Positions 25,802 to 35,134 are shown, numbered from the stretch's first letter. The stretch: DNA of 64,000 bases from Devosia chinhatensis (GCF_000969445.1 NZ_JZEY01000054.1:1240001-1304000), one strand, 5' to 3'. The notes: a model not told the origin generated them from the letters alone. Numbers and translations are program-made.

Positions 25802-26869
25802 TCAGGCTGCCGAAACGTCGGCAGCCGGCATCTCGGTAATCTCGATCAGCTCATCTTCGCTGACCACGCGGTTCCGGCCGGCGCGCTTGGCCGCATACAT
25901 GCACTGGTCGGCGCGTTCGATCAGCGAACTGGCATTATCGCTCGGCTTGAAGCCGGCCACGCCGAACGAGGCAGTGATGCGGCCCAGTTTTTCGTTCGTG
26001 GAGCGCTTGAGCAATTCCTTGGCCTGGATAGCCTTGCGGATATTTTCGGCAACGATCATCGCCCCCTTGAGGTCGGTCGATGGCAGGATGGCCACGAACT
26101 CCTCCCCGCCATAGCGCGCTGCAAGGTCCTTGCCCTTGATGTTCGATTTCAGCGTCATCGCCACGAGGCGCAACACCTGGTCGCCGGTCTGGTGGCCATA
26201 ACTGTCGTTGAAGCTCTTGAAGTGGTCGATATCCACCAGCATCAGGCAGAGTGGCACCCCGCTCTGGCGCGCTTCCTCGATGGCATCCGCCAGTCCGTCG
26301 TCAAAGCTCTTGCGATTGGCGATCTTGGTCAGCGGGTCGAGCATGGATTCGCGCCGAACGTCATCCAGATCCCGTTGCAGGGCGGAAATGTCGTCGCGCG
26401 ATGCCTCGAGCTTGCGCTCGAGTTCGCGATTGGTGTCCTGCATGCGACGAGTTTCGAACAGCAGCCGGCTGGCCAGCTCACGCATGGCATCGCCACCCAG
26501 ATCGCGCTCCAGGTCGCCGGTCGCTGACTGGAGCGAACCAGAATAGGCATTGGCCGTCGTCATGGCCGCATCAATCGCGTCGTGGACCGACTCGATACGC
26601 GCATGCATGCGCTCGGAAACGCTCGACATGCGCTCGTTGAGGTCGGATCTCAGAAATTCGTTATAGAGCGCTTCTGCCAGGTCCGTGGAAGGCGACACGC
26701 CACTGCGGAACACCGCGTTGATGCGATTGTTCAGCGAAGGGTTGACGCCAGTCGCATAGGTGTAGAGCAATTCGTAAAATTGCGGGTAAGGCGGAATGGC
26801 ACTGCGCTTGAGCAAGTCAAACGCAGCATTGGCATAGCCCAGCGCTCGCGTGAATTCCTGGTTCGACAC
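25802..26869 (-). CDS. Diguanylate cyclase (GGDEF family)
   Basis: A 355-residue protein starting at GTG 26869. An N-terminal helical region (about 1-150, likely partly coiled coil) precedes a GGDEF domain with intact active site RYGGEEF (about 252-258), DPLTKIANR and DIDHFKSFND. Such enzymes make cyclic di-GMP from two GTP. No membrane segment or known sensor domain is visible, so it should be cytoplasmic. The inhibitory RxxD site upstream of GGEEF is absent (the segment reads KGKD), so product inhibition of that type is not expected. It is convergent with aroA, nine bases apart. Confidence 0.9.
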   Translation of the reverse strand: MSNQEFTRALGYANAAFDLLKRSAIPPYPQFYELLYTYATGVNPSLNNRINAVFRSGVSPSTDLAEALYNEFLRSDLNERMSSVSERMHARIESVHDAIDAAMTTANAYSGSLQSATGDLERDLGGDAMRELASRLLFETRRMQDTNRELERKLEASRDDISALQRDLDDVRRESMLDPLTKIANRKSFDDGLADAIEEARQSGVPLCLMLVDIDHFKSFNDSYGHQTGDQVLRLVAMTLKSNIKGKDLAARYGGEEFVAILPSTDLKGAMIVAENIRKAIQAKELLKRSTNEKLGRITASFGVAGFKPSDNASSLIERADQCMYAAKRAGRNRVVSEDELIEITEMPAADVSAA

Positions 26870-27010
26870 TGCTCACCCCGCGCTCTCTGCGCCGCCCCCG
26901 GCAAAACATTCGCTTCGAAACGACGTTATCTTGCCCCTGATGATGCATCGAACACAATCACAGCTTAGTGAGATTCGATAGACCAGAGACCGTTTTACTT
27001 GTGCGTCGTC

Positions 27011-28477
27011 TTAGGAAAGCCGGGTTGGACGAAGAAGAAACGCGGGAACCGGCCCTGCTGAACCGAAGGGGCCATCGCCCGGCGCGTCCTCGATCTCGTC
27101 TTCGCGCCGCTTTGCACGACGACGATTGTCGGACTTCGGCTTGTCCTGCTCCGGCCTCTGCCGCGATTGGCTTTTCTCGGCCGGTTCCGCAGCCGCTGCA
27201 ACGTTCTCGGTCTCGACATCGGGCTTGGGTTTCGAGCCGCGCGTGCGTCTTGTCGGGCGCTTCACACTCGGCTTTTCGTCGGCCGCGTCATCTTCGTCCA
27301 CAGCGGCGGTCTTGCCGACATCGAGCCATTCGATGGGCTTCTGGATGAGGTTCAGGATCGCATCGAGGTGCTTGCCGTCGGCAGGCGCCACGAATGTATA
27401 GGCGACGCCCTTGCGGCCGGCTCGACCTGTCCGGCCAATGCGATGCACATAGTCTTCGGCATGCACGGGCACGTCGAAATTGAACACATGGCTCACGGCC
27501 GGAATATCGAGCCCGCGCGCGGCAACGTCGCTCGCGACGAGTAGCGTCAGCTTGTTGGTCTTGAAAGCGTCCAGTGTCTCCATGCGGCTCTTCTGATCCA
27601 TGTCGCCATGCAGCGACCCGGCGGAATAGCCATGGCGCTGAAGGGAGCGGGCAAGCGTCGCCACGTCGCGCTTGCGATTGCAGAAGATGATCGCGTTGGT
27701 CAGGCCTTCCGATGCATCGATCCGCGCTCTGAGGGCGGCGCGCTTCTCGTCGGGCTTGGAGGAAACCTTGACCAGCTTCTGGTCGATGGTTTCGGCCGTC
27801 GAGGCGGTGCGGGACACCTGGACATGTACGGGATCCTTGAGGAACCGCTTCGTCAGGCGCTCGATCTGCGGGTCCATGGTCGCAGAGAACAGCATGGTCT
27901 GGCGACGGGGCGGCAGGCGCGAACAGATTTTCTCGATATCGTCGATAAAGCCCATGTCCAGCATGCGGTCGGCTTCGTCGATGACGAGAATTTCGACGCC
28001 GGTCAGCAAGATCTTGCCGCGGTCGAACTGGTCGAGCAGCCGCCCCGGGGTCGCGATCAACACGTCCACGCCGCGGTCGAGTTTCTTGTTCTGGTCTTCG
28101 AATGAAACCCCGCCGATGATCAGCGCCATCGAAAGACGGTGGTTCTTGCCATATTTTTCGAAATTCTCGGAAACCTGAGCGGCCAGTTCACGCGTCGGCT
28201 CGAGAATGAGGGTGCGCGGCATGCGGGCGCGGGCGCGCCCATTTTCGAGCAGCGTCAGCATCGGCAGCACAAACGAGGCAGTCTTGCCAGTGCCGGTCTG
28301 GGCAATGCCGATGAGATCCTTCTTCTGCAGAAGGTGCGGAATGGCTTGGGCCTGGATTTCGGTCGGCTTGGAATAGCCGGCTGCGGTCACGGCATCGGTG
28401 ACCTTGGTGGAGAGTCCCAGTCCGGAAAAGTCGTCGGTCAAGTCGGTCGTTCCACTCAACTTTGATACCGATGCCAT
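27011..28477 (-). CDS. DEAD-box ATP-dependent RNA helicase (RhlE-like)
   Basis: A 488-residue protein from ATG 28477 (MASVSKLSGTTDL); the frame extends 16 codons upstream but those residues are unlike the family. Motifs: Q motif region GYSKPTEIQAQAIP, I AQTGTGKT (about 58), Ia PTRELA, GG, TPGRLLD, II VIDEADRMLDMGF (about 165), III SAT, V DVAARGLDIP, and VI HRIGRTGRAGR (about 350). The C-terminal roughly 100 residues are charged and disordered-looking, rich in Lys, Arg and Glu, as in RhlE/CsdA-type helicases. The likely role is RNA remodelling in ribosome assembly or mRNA turnover. Confidence 0.93.
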   Translation of the reverse strand: MASVSKLSGTTDLTDDFSGLGLSTKVTDAVTAAGYSKPTEIQAQAIPHLLQKKDLIGIAQTGTGKTASFVLPMLTLLENGRARARMPRTLILEPTRELAAQVSENFEKYGKNHRLSMALIIGGVSFEDQNKKLDRGVDVLIATPGRLLDQFDRGKILLTGVEILVIDEADRMLDMGFIDDIEKICSRLPPRRQTMLFSATMDPQIERLTKRFLKDPVHVQVSRTASTAETIDQKLVKVSSKPDEKRAALRARIDASEGLTNAIIFCNRKRDVATLARSLQRHGYSAGSLHGDMDQKSRMETLDAFKTNKLTLLVASDVAARGLDIPAVSHVFNFDVPVHAEDYVHRIGRTGRAGRKGVAYTFVAPADGKHLDAILNLIQKPIEWLDVGKTAAVDEDDAADEKPSVKRPTRRTRGSKPKPDVETENVAAAAEPAEKSQSRQRPEQDKPKSDNRRRAKRREDEIEDAPGDGPFGSAGPVPAFLLRPTRLS

Positions 28478-28810
28478 GCCGGTCCGAATTATTCGTGGCC
28501 GGTGCTTCGGTGTTTTTGGCTGCAAGTTCCGCGCGGCGGGCGCGAAGCCCTTGCAAGATTACGGACGGAAAAGTAGGCCACGCATCCGTAGTCGGACATT
28601 GGAACCGAGGTGCCGATGTCCCACCGGCGGTGCAAAATGGCCAAGTAAGTCTTGGCGGCACAAAGCATCGGCCAGCGGCGCGGACCATAACGCAAACCCC
28701 TTGACTGTCAACGGGCTTGGCCCTGCCGAAGCGCAAAAGCGTAAACGCGATACAGTTTGGAACGCGCGCAAGTGCTTCGCGTTGGTCGGGCGGCGTGTAC
28801 GGAGGGTCAT

Positions 28811-29635
28811 ATGCACAACAAGTTCGAACTTCTGGCGCGCTGGGGCTATGCGGCCCGCGGCATTGTTTATGCCATTCTCGGCAGTCTCGCTCTCTTCGGG
28901 GCCGGTGCGGAGGCCTCGACTGACGGCGCCCTCTCGACGGTCCTCAGCCAGCCGTTCGGGCGCATTCTTCTCGGGCTGGTGGCGATCGGATTGATCGGTC
29001 ATGTTCTATGGCGTCTCGCCCAGTCGATCCTGAACGCCGATCATGTGGACAATGACATCAAGGGCATTGTCGCGCGCATCGCCAGTTTTTCCAGCGCCAT
29101 CGTCAACGGCATTCTCGCCATGACTGCGGCTAGCCTGGCGCTTGGCACAGGCGGATCGGATTCCGGCTCGGGCGGCGAACAGGGCGCTGCGGCCATGTTG
29201 CTTGGCCAGCCCTTCGGCGAATTTTTGGTGGGCCTTGTCGGGCTGGTGCTGATCTGTGCCGGTGCCGTACAGGCCTGGCGTGGAATTTCCCGAAAGTATC
29301 AGGAGCGCATCAAGCTGCCGGCGGCTCATGAAAACCTGCTGCATCCGATCTGCGTCGTCGGGCTGGCGGCGCGCGGCTTGCTCCTCGCCATCACAGGCGG
29401 CTTCTTCGCCTATGCGGCCATGACCTTTGATCCCGATCAGGCCGGTGGCATTTCGGCCGCCCTTGATTGGGTCCATGCGCTGCCCTTCGGCGTCTATCTT
29501 TACGCGTTTGCAGCCGGTGGCCTCATCGCCTTCGGTGCCTATAGCGTCATCCAGGCGCGATACCGCATTCTCGACGCACCCGACACCGGCGATATTCGCC
29601 GCACCGCCTCGAAAATTCCCGGTATTTCGGCTTAG
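28811..29635 (+). CDS. DUF1206 family integral membrane protein
   Basis: A 274-residue protein with three internal repeats, each starting with an Arg-Gly pair before a membrane segment (WGYAARGIVYAILG, RIASFSSAIVNGIL, VGLAARGLLLAITG). About six membrane helices are predicted from hydrophobicity. This is the DUF1206 architecture, whose function is not known. The start at 28811 is supported by GGAGGG directly upstream. The TAG stop at 29633-29635 overlaps the TAA stop of the convergent parE. Confidence 0.82.
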   Translation: MHNKFELLARWGYAARGIVYAILGSLALFGAGAEASTDGALSTVLSQPFGRILLGLVAIGLIGHVLWRLAQSILNADHVDNDIKGIVARIASFSSAIVNGILAMTAASLALGTGGSDSGSGGEQGAAAMLLGQPFGEFLVGLVGLVLICAGAVQAWRGISRKYQERIKLPAAHENLLHPICVVGLAARGLLLAITGGFFAYAAMTFDPDQAGGISAALDWVHALPFGVYLYAFAAGGLIAFGAYSVIQARYRILDAPDTGDIRRTASKIPGISA

Positions 29636-31647
29636 ATATCGAGATCGGTGACGAAGGCTGCGTTTTCCTGGATGAAGTCGAAGCGGGCCTCCGGCTTGGT
29701 GCCCATAAGCCGGTCCACGGTCAATTTGGTCGCCTCCCGATCGTCGAGCACCTTCACCTGAAGCAGCGTGCGTGTCTTTGGAGACATCGTGGTTTCGCGC
29801 AGGTGGGCGAAGGGCATTTCGCCGAGGCCCTTGAAGCGCGTGATGTCCACCTTGCCCTTGCCGGTGAATTCGCTCGCCATCAACTCGGTCTTGTGTGCGT
29901 CGTCACGGGCATAGAGCGTCTTGCCGCCTTGGCTGATCCGGTAAAGCGGGGGCAGGGCGAGGTAGAGGTGACCGCCTTCGATCAGCCGCGGCATTTCCTG
30001 GAAAAAGAACGTTATCAGCAGCGATGCGATATGGGCGCCGTCCACGTCGGCGTCGGTCATGATGATGATCTTGTCATAGCGCAGATCATCTTCGGAATAA
30101 CGGTCACGAGTCCCGCAACCGAGCGCCTGGATCAGGTCGGCAATAAGCTGGTTGGCTGCCAGCTTGTCGCGGCTCGCGCCGGCGACGTTGAGGATCTTGC
30201 CCCGCAGCGGCAGCACCGCCTGGTTGGCGCGGCTGCGCGCCTGCTTGGCCGAACCGCCGGCTGAGTCGCCCTCGACGATGAAGAGTTCGGCGCCTTGGGC
30301 TGCGTTCTGCGTACAATCTGCGAGCTTGCCCGGCAGCCGCAGCTTGCGCGTGGCGCTGGCCCGGTCGATTTCCTTTTCCTTGCGGCGGCGCAGGCGCTCC
30401 TCGGCGCGCTCCACTGCCCAGTCGAGCAGCTTTCCAGCCTGGTTGGGCGAGGCCGCCAGCCAGTGGTCGAACGCATCGCGCAGCGCATTATCCACGATCC
30501 GGGTCGCTTCGCCCGAGGCCAGCTTGTCCTTGGTCTGGCCGACAAACTCCGGTTCACGCACGAAGACCGAAAGCATCACCGAACAGGAGGTCAGCACGTC
30601 TTCGGCCGTAAGGTTGGCGGCGCCCTTGTGCTTGGTCAGCTCGGCGTAATTCTTCAGCCCGCGCAGCAATGCCAGCCGCATGCCCGCTTCATGAGTGCCG
30701 CCATCGGGCGTCGGAACGGTATTGCAATAAGATTGCGTGCCGCCGTCGCCCAGTGTCCAGGCAATGGCCCATTCCACCGAACCATGGCTGCCGGGTCGCC
30801 CGCTCTTGCCGGAAAAGATTTCGTCCGTGATCCGGGTTTCGCCGTCGATTCGGGCGGACATGAAGTCCTTGAGCCCGTCCGGATAGTGAAACACCGCCTT
30901 GGCCGGAACCTCGTCGCTGGCCAGACTTTCGTCACAGCTCCAGCGTAGTTCCACCCCGCCGAACAGATAGGCTTTTGCCCGCGTCATCCGGAAAATGCGC
31001 CCGGCGGAGAAATGCGCCGTTGGCCCGAAGATTTCCGGATCGGGATGAAAGCGGGTCGAGGTGCCACGGCGGTTCTGGACCCGACCGACATTCTCGACGT
31101 CCTGCACCACCTTGCCGCGCGAAAAGATGATGCGATGCAATTGCTGGTCGCGCGCCACTTCCACGATCATGTCGTCAGAAAGGGCATTGACCACTGACAC
31201 GCCCACCCCGTGCAGGCCGCCAGAGGTTTCATAGGCCTTGGAGTCGAACTTGCCACCGGCATGGAGCACGGTATGCACGATCTCGAGCGTCGAGCGATTG
31301 GGAAACTTGGGGTGCTTTTCGACGGGAATGCCACGGCCATTATCGGTAACCGTGATGTATCCGTCCGCACCCAGATGCACCTCGATGCGCGTGGCGTGGC
31401 CGGCAATGGCCTCGTCCATGGAATTGTCGATCACCTCGGCAAAGAGGTGATGATAGGCATTGATGTCGGTGCCGCCGATATACATGCCAGGACGTCGCCG
31501 AACCGGCTCCAGTCCTTCGAGGATTTCGATATCGGCTGCGCCATAGGCTTCCGGGGTGGCCGACGCCGAACGCGAGGCAGGCTTGGCCTTGTCCTCGCGC
31601 TTTTCCGGTTCTGGCTGAGGCGCGGCGCTACCGAAGAGATCAGACAT
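29632..31647 (-). CDS. parE: DNA topoisomerase IV subunit B
   Basis: The 671-residue ATPase subunit of topoisomerase IV, which decatenates sister chromosomes after replication. The GHKL ATPase motifs are EVIDNSMDEAIAG, DNGRGIP and GGLHGVGVSVVNAL. The TOPRIM motifs are VEGDSAGGSAKQARSR and MTDADVDGAHIASLL. The start is ATG 31647 (MSDLFGSAAP); the open frame upstream is unlike the family. ParE and GyrB are close relatives; the length (under 700) and absence of the GyrB insertion support ParE. No parC lies nearby. Confidence 0.92.
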   Translation of the reverse strand: MSDLFGSAAPQPEPEKREDKAKPASRSASATPEAYGAADIEILEGLEPVRRRPGMYIGGTDINAYHHLFAEVIDNSMDEAIAGHATRIEVHLGADGYITVTDNGRGIPVEKHPKFPNRSTLEIVHTVLHAGGKFDSKAYETSGGLHGVGVSVVNALSDDMIVEVARDQQLHRIIFSRGKVVQDVENVGRVQNRRGTSTRFHPDPEIFGPTAHFSAGRIFRMTRAKAYLFGGVELRWSCDESLASDEVPAKAVFHYPDGLKDFMSARIDGETRITDEIFSGKSGRPGSHGSVEWAIAWTLGDGGTQSYCNTVPTPDGGTHEAGMRLALLRGLKNYAELTKHKGAANLTAEDVLTSCSVMLSVFVREPEFVGQTKDKLASGEATRIVDNALRDAFDHWLAASPNQAGKLLDWAVERAEERLRRRKEKEIDRASATRKLRLPGKLADCTQNAAQGAELFIVEGDSAGGSAKQARSRANQAVLPLRGKILNVAGASRDKLAANQLIADLIQALGCGTRDRYSEDDLRYDKIIIMTDADVDGAHIASLLITFFFQEMPRLIEGGHLYLALPPLYRISQGGKTLYARDDAHKTELMASEFTGKGKVDITRFKGLGEMPFAHLRETTMSPKTRTLLQVKVLDDREATKLTVDRLMGTKPEARFDFIQENAAFVTDLDI

Positions 31648-31734
31648 GCACGTTCCATCTTGTTCTGCCCGAATCAGGGCGGGACTTTCCCTAGCATAAC
31701 CGAGCCTTTTCTGCCGGTCTGGCTCTGCGCGCAA

Positions 31735-31919
31735 TTCCCACAGCCCATGCGCACGAAGCGCCCGTCAAGGAGAACGCTTTAGGAACTGACGATTTGCGCT
31801 TCCGCTAAAGTTGCGTCCCAAGATAAGCCGCCGGATTTACGTCTCGTTTGTTCTTTGAAAGCATTTTCTTAAAGGCCTGCTGCTAGAACAGGGGCATACG
31901 GTTTGTATGGAGTTGCCGT
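31735..31919. other. Intergenic region upstream of parE
   Basis: An AT-richer spacer between the divergent parE and the candidate small ORF at 31920. It must hold the parE promoter region. No protein family or clear promoter pair was recognised. Confidence 0.3.
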
Positions 31920-32087
31920 ATGCGAGTGGAACCGCCTGGTATTGCGTATTCAAAGGTGGCTTCTGCCTCGAACACACTCGGATATTGGCCGGGCACCGGA
32001 TCTGGTATTGCGTACCGGCTGGCCAATTTTCGTGTTCCCCGTTTGCTTGCGCTTGTTGGTGTCAGCCTGCTTTTCTACCTTGTCTGA
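31920..32087 (+). CDS. Candidate 55-aa membrane-anchored small protein
   Basis: ATG 31920 to TGA 32087 encodes 55 residues. A GGAG ribosome site lies about seven bases upstream. The N-terminal half holds two similar segments, PPGIAYSK and GSGIAYRL, which come from a 13-bp direct repeat (CTGGTATTGCGTA at 31936 and 32002). The C-terminus RLLALVGVSLLFYLV would make a short membrane anchor. Both other forward frames are also open here, which weakens the case. No homologue is recognised. It could equally be untranslated leader sequence. Confidence 0.3.
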   Translation: MRVEPPGIAYSKVASASNTLGYWPGTGSGIAYRLANFRVPRLLALVGVSLLFYLV

Positions 32088-32360
32088 ACGAGGCTTGCTT
32101 TGATTGACGGTGCCAAGTAAGACTTTGCCATTCTTCAACACAGGAACGGGGAGGCTTGCATGACTGTATTCCAGACGCATCGCACGCGCGGACCCGTTCA
32201 TGCCCTGCGGTTTTCGCTGCAGGGCTGACCAGACGGTCCGGGTGCTTTTCTGATAAGTTTCCCCCTCCTGGTTTGCCCATCATGGCGCGCTGTTTTCCGG
32301 CCGCCAATCCTGATGGCAATGGCGCATGACACAGCTGCGCCGATCCAGTGAGTTCGATTC
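32088..32360. other. Intergenic region before the ABC-F gene
   Basis: About 270 bp without a supported gene. It should contain the promoter of the ABC-F gene. Short open frames on the minus strand lack ribosome sites and family resemblance. Confidence 0.3.
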
Positions 32361-33881
32361 ATGGGCATGATCAGCCTTCGCAATGCCGGCCACCGCGCTG
32401 GTGACCTCCTGTTTTCCAATCTCAATCTCGTCATCGCTGCCGGCGATCATGTCGGTCTCGTGGCGCCCAATGGCCGAGGCAAGTCCACACTTTTGCGCGC
32501 CATGGCTGGGCATGTCGAGCTGAGCGAAGGCGAGCTTACGCGCTCGCGCGGCGTTACCATTGGCTATGTGCCACAGGACATACCTGCCGACGCCCTGGCC
32601 CAGACTCCTGCGCAGTTCATCGCCTCCGCCCTCGATCCGGTTCTGCTCGAGAGCGAGTCCTGGCGCGTCGACGTGGTCATGGAAGAGTTTTCCATTCCTT
32701 TAGACCTGCGCGAGAGGCCGCTGCGCGCCTTCAGTGGCGGCTGGCAGCGTATGGCGCTGTTGGCGCGGGCATGGGTTGCCCAGCCCGATGTCCTGCTCAT
32801 GGACGAGCCGACCAACCATCTCGACCTCGGCCGCATCGGGGCGCTTGAGCAATGGCTGGCTTATGCTGCCCGCAATATGCCGGTCGTCATCGCCAGCCAC
32901 GACAGGGCCTTTCTGGACGCAACCACCAATCGCACGCTTTTCCTGCGCCCGAGCGAGCAGGTCTATCTGCCGCTGCCCTATTCGGCCGCGCGCGCCGAAT
33001 TGGACCAGATTGATGCAGCCGCGGAAGCGCAGCGCGACCGCGACCTCAAGCAGGCCCAGCAATTGCGCAAGCAGGCCGCCAAGCTCACCAATATCGGAAT
33101 CAATTCGGGCAGCGATCTTCTGGTGGTCAAGTCCAGGCAATTGCGAGACCGGGCTGAAAAGATCGAGGCCGAGGTCCAGGACGTCCATCGCGACCGGACT
33201 GGCCTTGTCCGGCTGGGCAATTCCGGTGCCGAGGCTCGCGTCATGCTGGCGTTCGAAAATGTGCCGGTGACCACGCCCGACGATCGGCTGCTCTTTTCCA
33301 TCGACAAGCTGCATGTCTTCCAGGGTGACCGTATCGTCCTCCTGGGGCGTAACGGGGCGGGCAAGTCCCAGTTCATGCGCCTTCTGACCGAAGGGCTGGA
33401 TGGTCTCGTGCCAGCGGGCCTGCGCATCAGTCCGCAGCTCGTGCCCGGCTACCTTGACCAGTCCCTGGGCTGGCTGCCGCTCGATCCGTCACCGCTCGAT
33501 TACCTGTTGCACCGCTTCGACGAGGGAGATCGGCGCACCATAGCCCTTCTGGCGGGCGCCGGCTTCCCACCGGATCGCCAGTCCCGCCCCATCCGGACGC
33601 TGTCCTTGGGGCAAAGGGCGCGCGTGGCTTTGCTCGCCTTGCGGCTTGCACGGCCCAATTTCTACCTGCTCGACGAGCCGACAAACCACCTCGATATTCC
33701 CGGCCAGGAGCAGCTGGAAGCCGATATCCGGGAGCAGGGGGCGACGACCATTCTCGTCACCCACGACCGGGCCTTTCTCAGGACCATCGGCACACGCTAC
33801 CTGCTCATCGATGGCCGCAGGCTGAGGGAAGTCGACGACCCGGAAGGCTTCATTGCCTCTATGACGCAAGGCGCAGACTGA
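32361..33881 (+). CDS. ABC-F family ATPase
   Basis: A 506-residue protein with two tandem ABC ATPase domains and no membrane part. Domain 1 has Walker A APNGRGKST (about 35-43), signature FSGGWQRMAL and Walker B LLMDEPTNHLDLG. Domain 2 has GRNGAGKSQ (about 329), signature LSLGQRARVAL and LLDEPTNHLDIP. The linker between them (about 215-290) is Arg/Gln/Lys-rich, as in the P-site tRNA interaction motif of ABC-F proteins that act on the ribosome. Relatives include translation factors (EttA, Uup, YheS) and ribosome-protecting resistance proteins; which type this is cannot be told from sequence alone. Confidence 0.9.
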   Translation: MGMISLRNAGHRAGDLLFSNLNLVIAAGDHVGLVAPNGRGKSTLLRAMAGHVELSEGELTRSRGVTIGYVPQDIPADALAQTPAQFIASALDPVLLESESWRVDVVMEEFSIPLDLRERPLRAFSGGWQRMALLARAWVAQPDVLLMDEPTNHLDLGRIGALEQWLAYAARNMPVVIASHDRAFLDATTNRTLFLRPSEQVYLPLPYSAARAELDQIDAAAEAQRDRDLKQAQQLRKQAAKLTNIGINSGSDLLVVKSRQLRDRAEKIEAEVQDVHRDRTGLVRLGNSGAEARVMLAFENVPVTTPDDRLLFSIDKLHVFQGDRIVLLGRNGAGKSQFMRLLTEGLDGLVPAGLRISPQLVPGYLDQSLGWLPLDPSPLDYLLHRFDEGDRRTIALLAGAGFPPDRQSRPIRTLSLGQRARVALLALRLARPNFYLLDEPTNHLDIPGQEQLEADIREQGATTILVTHDRAFLRTIGTRYLLIDGRRLREVDDPEGFIASMTQGAD

Positions 33882-33990
33882 GATCGGGGCCGGACGGCGC
33901 CAATGGGCAGCGTCCGGCCTTGATTTGGCTGCGATATTCCACATCTACCCACTTGCGGGTCGGAACAAGGCAGGTATAAGGGGCGCCAGT

Positions 33991-34075
33991 GCGGGTGTGG
34001 CGGAATTGGTAGACGCGCTGGACTCAAAATCCTGTTCCGTAAGGAGTGTCGGTTCGATCCCGACCACCCGTACCA
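33991..34075 (+). tRNA. tRNA-Leu (anticodon CAA)
   Basis: An 85-nt class II tRNA. Acceptor GCGGGTG pairs with CACCCGT (terminal G-T). The D-arm contains GGCGGAATTGGTAGACGC. The anticodon loop CTCAAAA gives CAA. A long variable arm (TTCCGTAAGGAG) and T-arm GTCGG-TTCGATC-CCGAC follow, with encoded CCA. The anticodon stem CTGGA/TCCTG has one T-T mismatch. It reads UUG codons. Confidence 0.95.
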
Positions 34076-34125
34076 TTCTCTCCTGAGCGCATAGCAGTGC
34101 CGTATCCGCGTCGGACGCCCGGCAT

Positions 34126-34431
34126 TCACCCGAGCCAGATCCGCATCAGATAGACGGTCAGCACCCCCGTCGCCATCGAGGCGAAGAGATTTCTCGATAG
34201 GACGAAGACAAGGCCGGTGGCAGCGGCGGCAAACACTTCGGCCATGCTGCCGGTTACCAATGCCGGAGCCACCAGCGCCGCCAGCACGGCGCCCGGAATG
34301 TGCCGGAGCCAGGCGGCAGCGAAGCCGTAGCGGGGCAGGCGATCGGCGAGCAGCAATCCGCCGGCCTTGATGGCGATGGTCGCCAGGGCCATGCCGATGA
34401 TGGCCATCAAAGCTTCAGGAGACGTGTGCAT
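34126..34431 (-). CDS. azlD: AzlD family branched-chain amino acid export subunit
   Basis: A small membrane protein of 101 residues with about four hydrophobic segments (MAIIGMALATIAIKAG, AVLAALVAPALV, VFAAAATGLVFVLS, MATGVLTVYLM) and the AzlD-typical IPGAVLAAL. With AzlC it forms an exporter of branched-chain amino acids or similar compounds. The ATG at 34431 lies inside the azlC end, a 17-bp overlap, so the two are translated as a coupled pair. Confidence 0.88.
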   Translation of the reverse strand: MHTSPEALMAIIGMALATIAIKAGGLLLADRLPRYGFAAAWLRHIPGAVLAALVAPALVTGSMAEVFAAAATGLVFVLSRNLFASMATGVLTVYLMRIWLG

Positions 34432-35134
34432 GCTTGCGCACCTCCAGAACGGCGCCGGCGAGGCTTCCCGCCAGTCCGCCAACCAGGATGTGCCAGTTGC
34501 CTTCGACATGTTGAGCCGTCGCGATGGCGGCCAATGCAGCGACAAGCCAGGGCAAGATGTCGCCCTTGCCCCGCCACATGCCCAGCAGCAGCGCCAGGAA
34601 GGTTGCGGTGAAGGCAAAATCGAGCCCCCAGCGCGATGGATCATCGATAGTGGAGCCGAGACCGTAACCGATCAGGTTGGTGCTCATCCACGAAACCCAG
34701 GCCAGCACGCCGCCGCCCATGAGAAAGGCGACGGAACCACCACCGCGCGCCATCGCGGCAACGGTCATGGCCCAGTTCTCGTCGGTGACCAGATACATGC
34801 TGAGCGCGCCACGGCCGAGCTGGTCGCGCCTGTAGAGCGGTCGCAGCGTCGCTGTCAGCAGCAGATATCGCAGGTTGACGATAAGCGCTGCCAGCACAAG
34901 CGCCCCGATAGGCAGCGAGGCCGGGCTGGCTGTCCACAAATCCAGCGCCACGAACTGCGCCGCCCCTGCAAAGACCAGCCCGCTCATCATTATGGCTTCG
35001 AGCAGGCTGAGCCCTGTGCCGCGCGCCAGCACGCCCCAGACAAGGCCGTAGGCCGCAACCGAAATGGCGACCGGAACGCAGGCCCGGGCGCCGGCCAGGA
35101 ATTGGGTTTTATGAGAATCGACGGCATGGCTCAT
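34415..35134 (-). CDS. azlC: AzlC family branched-chain amino acid permease
   Basis: A 239-residue integral membrane protein with AzlC hallmarks near the N-terminus: GARACVPVAISVAAYGLVWGVLAR and MMSGLVFAGAAQFVAL. About five to seven membrane helices follow. AzlCD family systems export branched-chain amino acids (YgaZH in E. coli exports valine). It is the promoter-proximal gene of the azlCD pair, divergent from the MATE gene at 35385. Confidence 0.92.
   Translation of the reverse strand: MSHAVDSHKTQFLAGARACVPVAISVAAYGLVWGVLARGTGLSLLEAIMMSGLVFAGAAQFVALDLWTASPASLPIGALVLAALIVNLRYLLLTATLRPLYRRDQLGRGALSMYLVTDENWAMTVAAMARGGGSVAFLMGGGVLAWVSWMSTNLIGYGLGSTIDDPSRWGLDFAFTATFLALLLGMWRGKGDILPWLVAALAAIATAQHVEGNWHILVGGLAGSLAGAVLEVRKHAHVS

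Noticed and set aside
31903..32107. Two overlapping 66-codon frames around the candidate small protein
   Set aside because: Neither has as good a ribosome site or a plausible composition (many Cys and Trp); the 55-codon frame at 31920 fits better.
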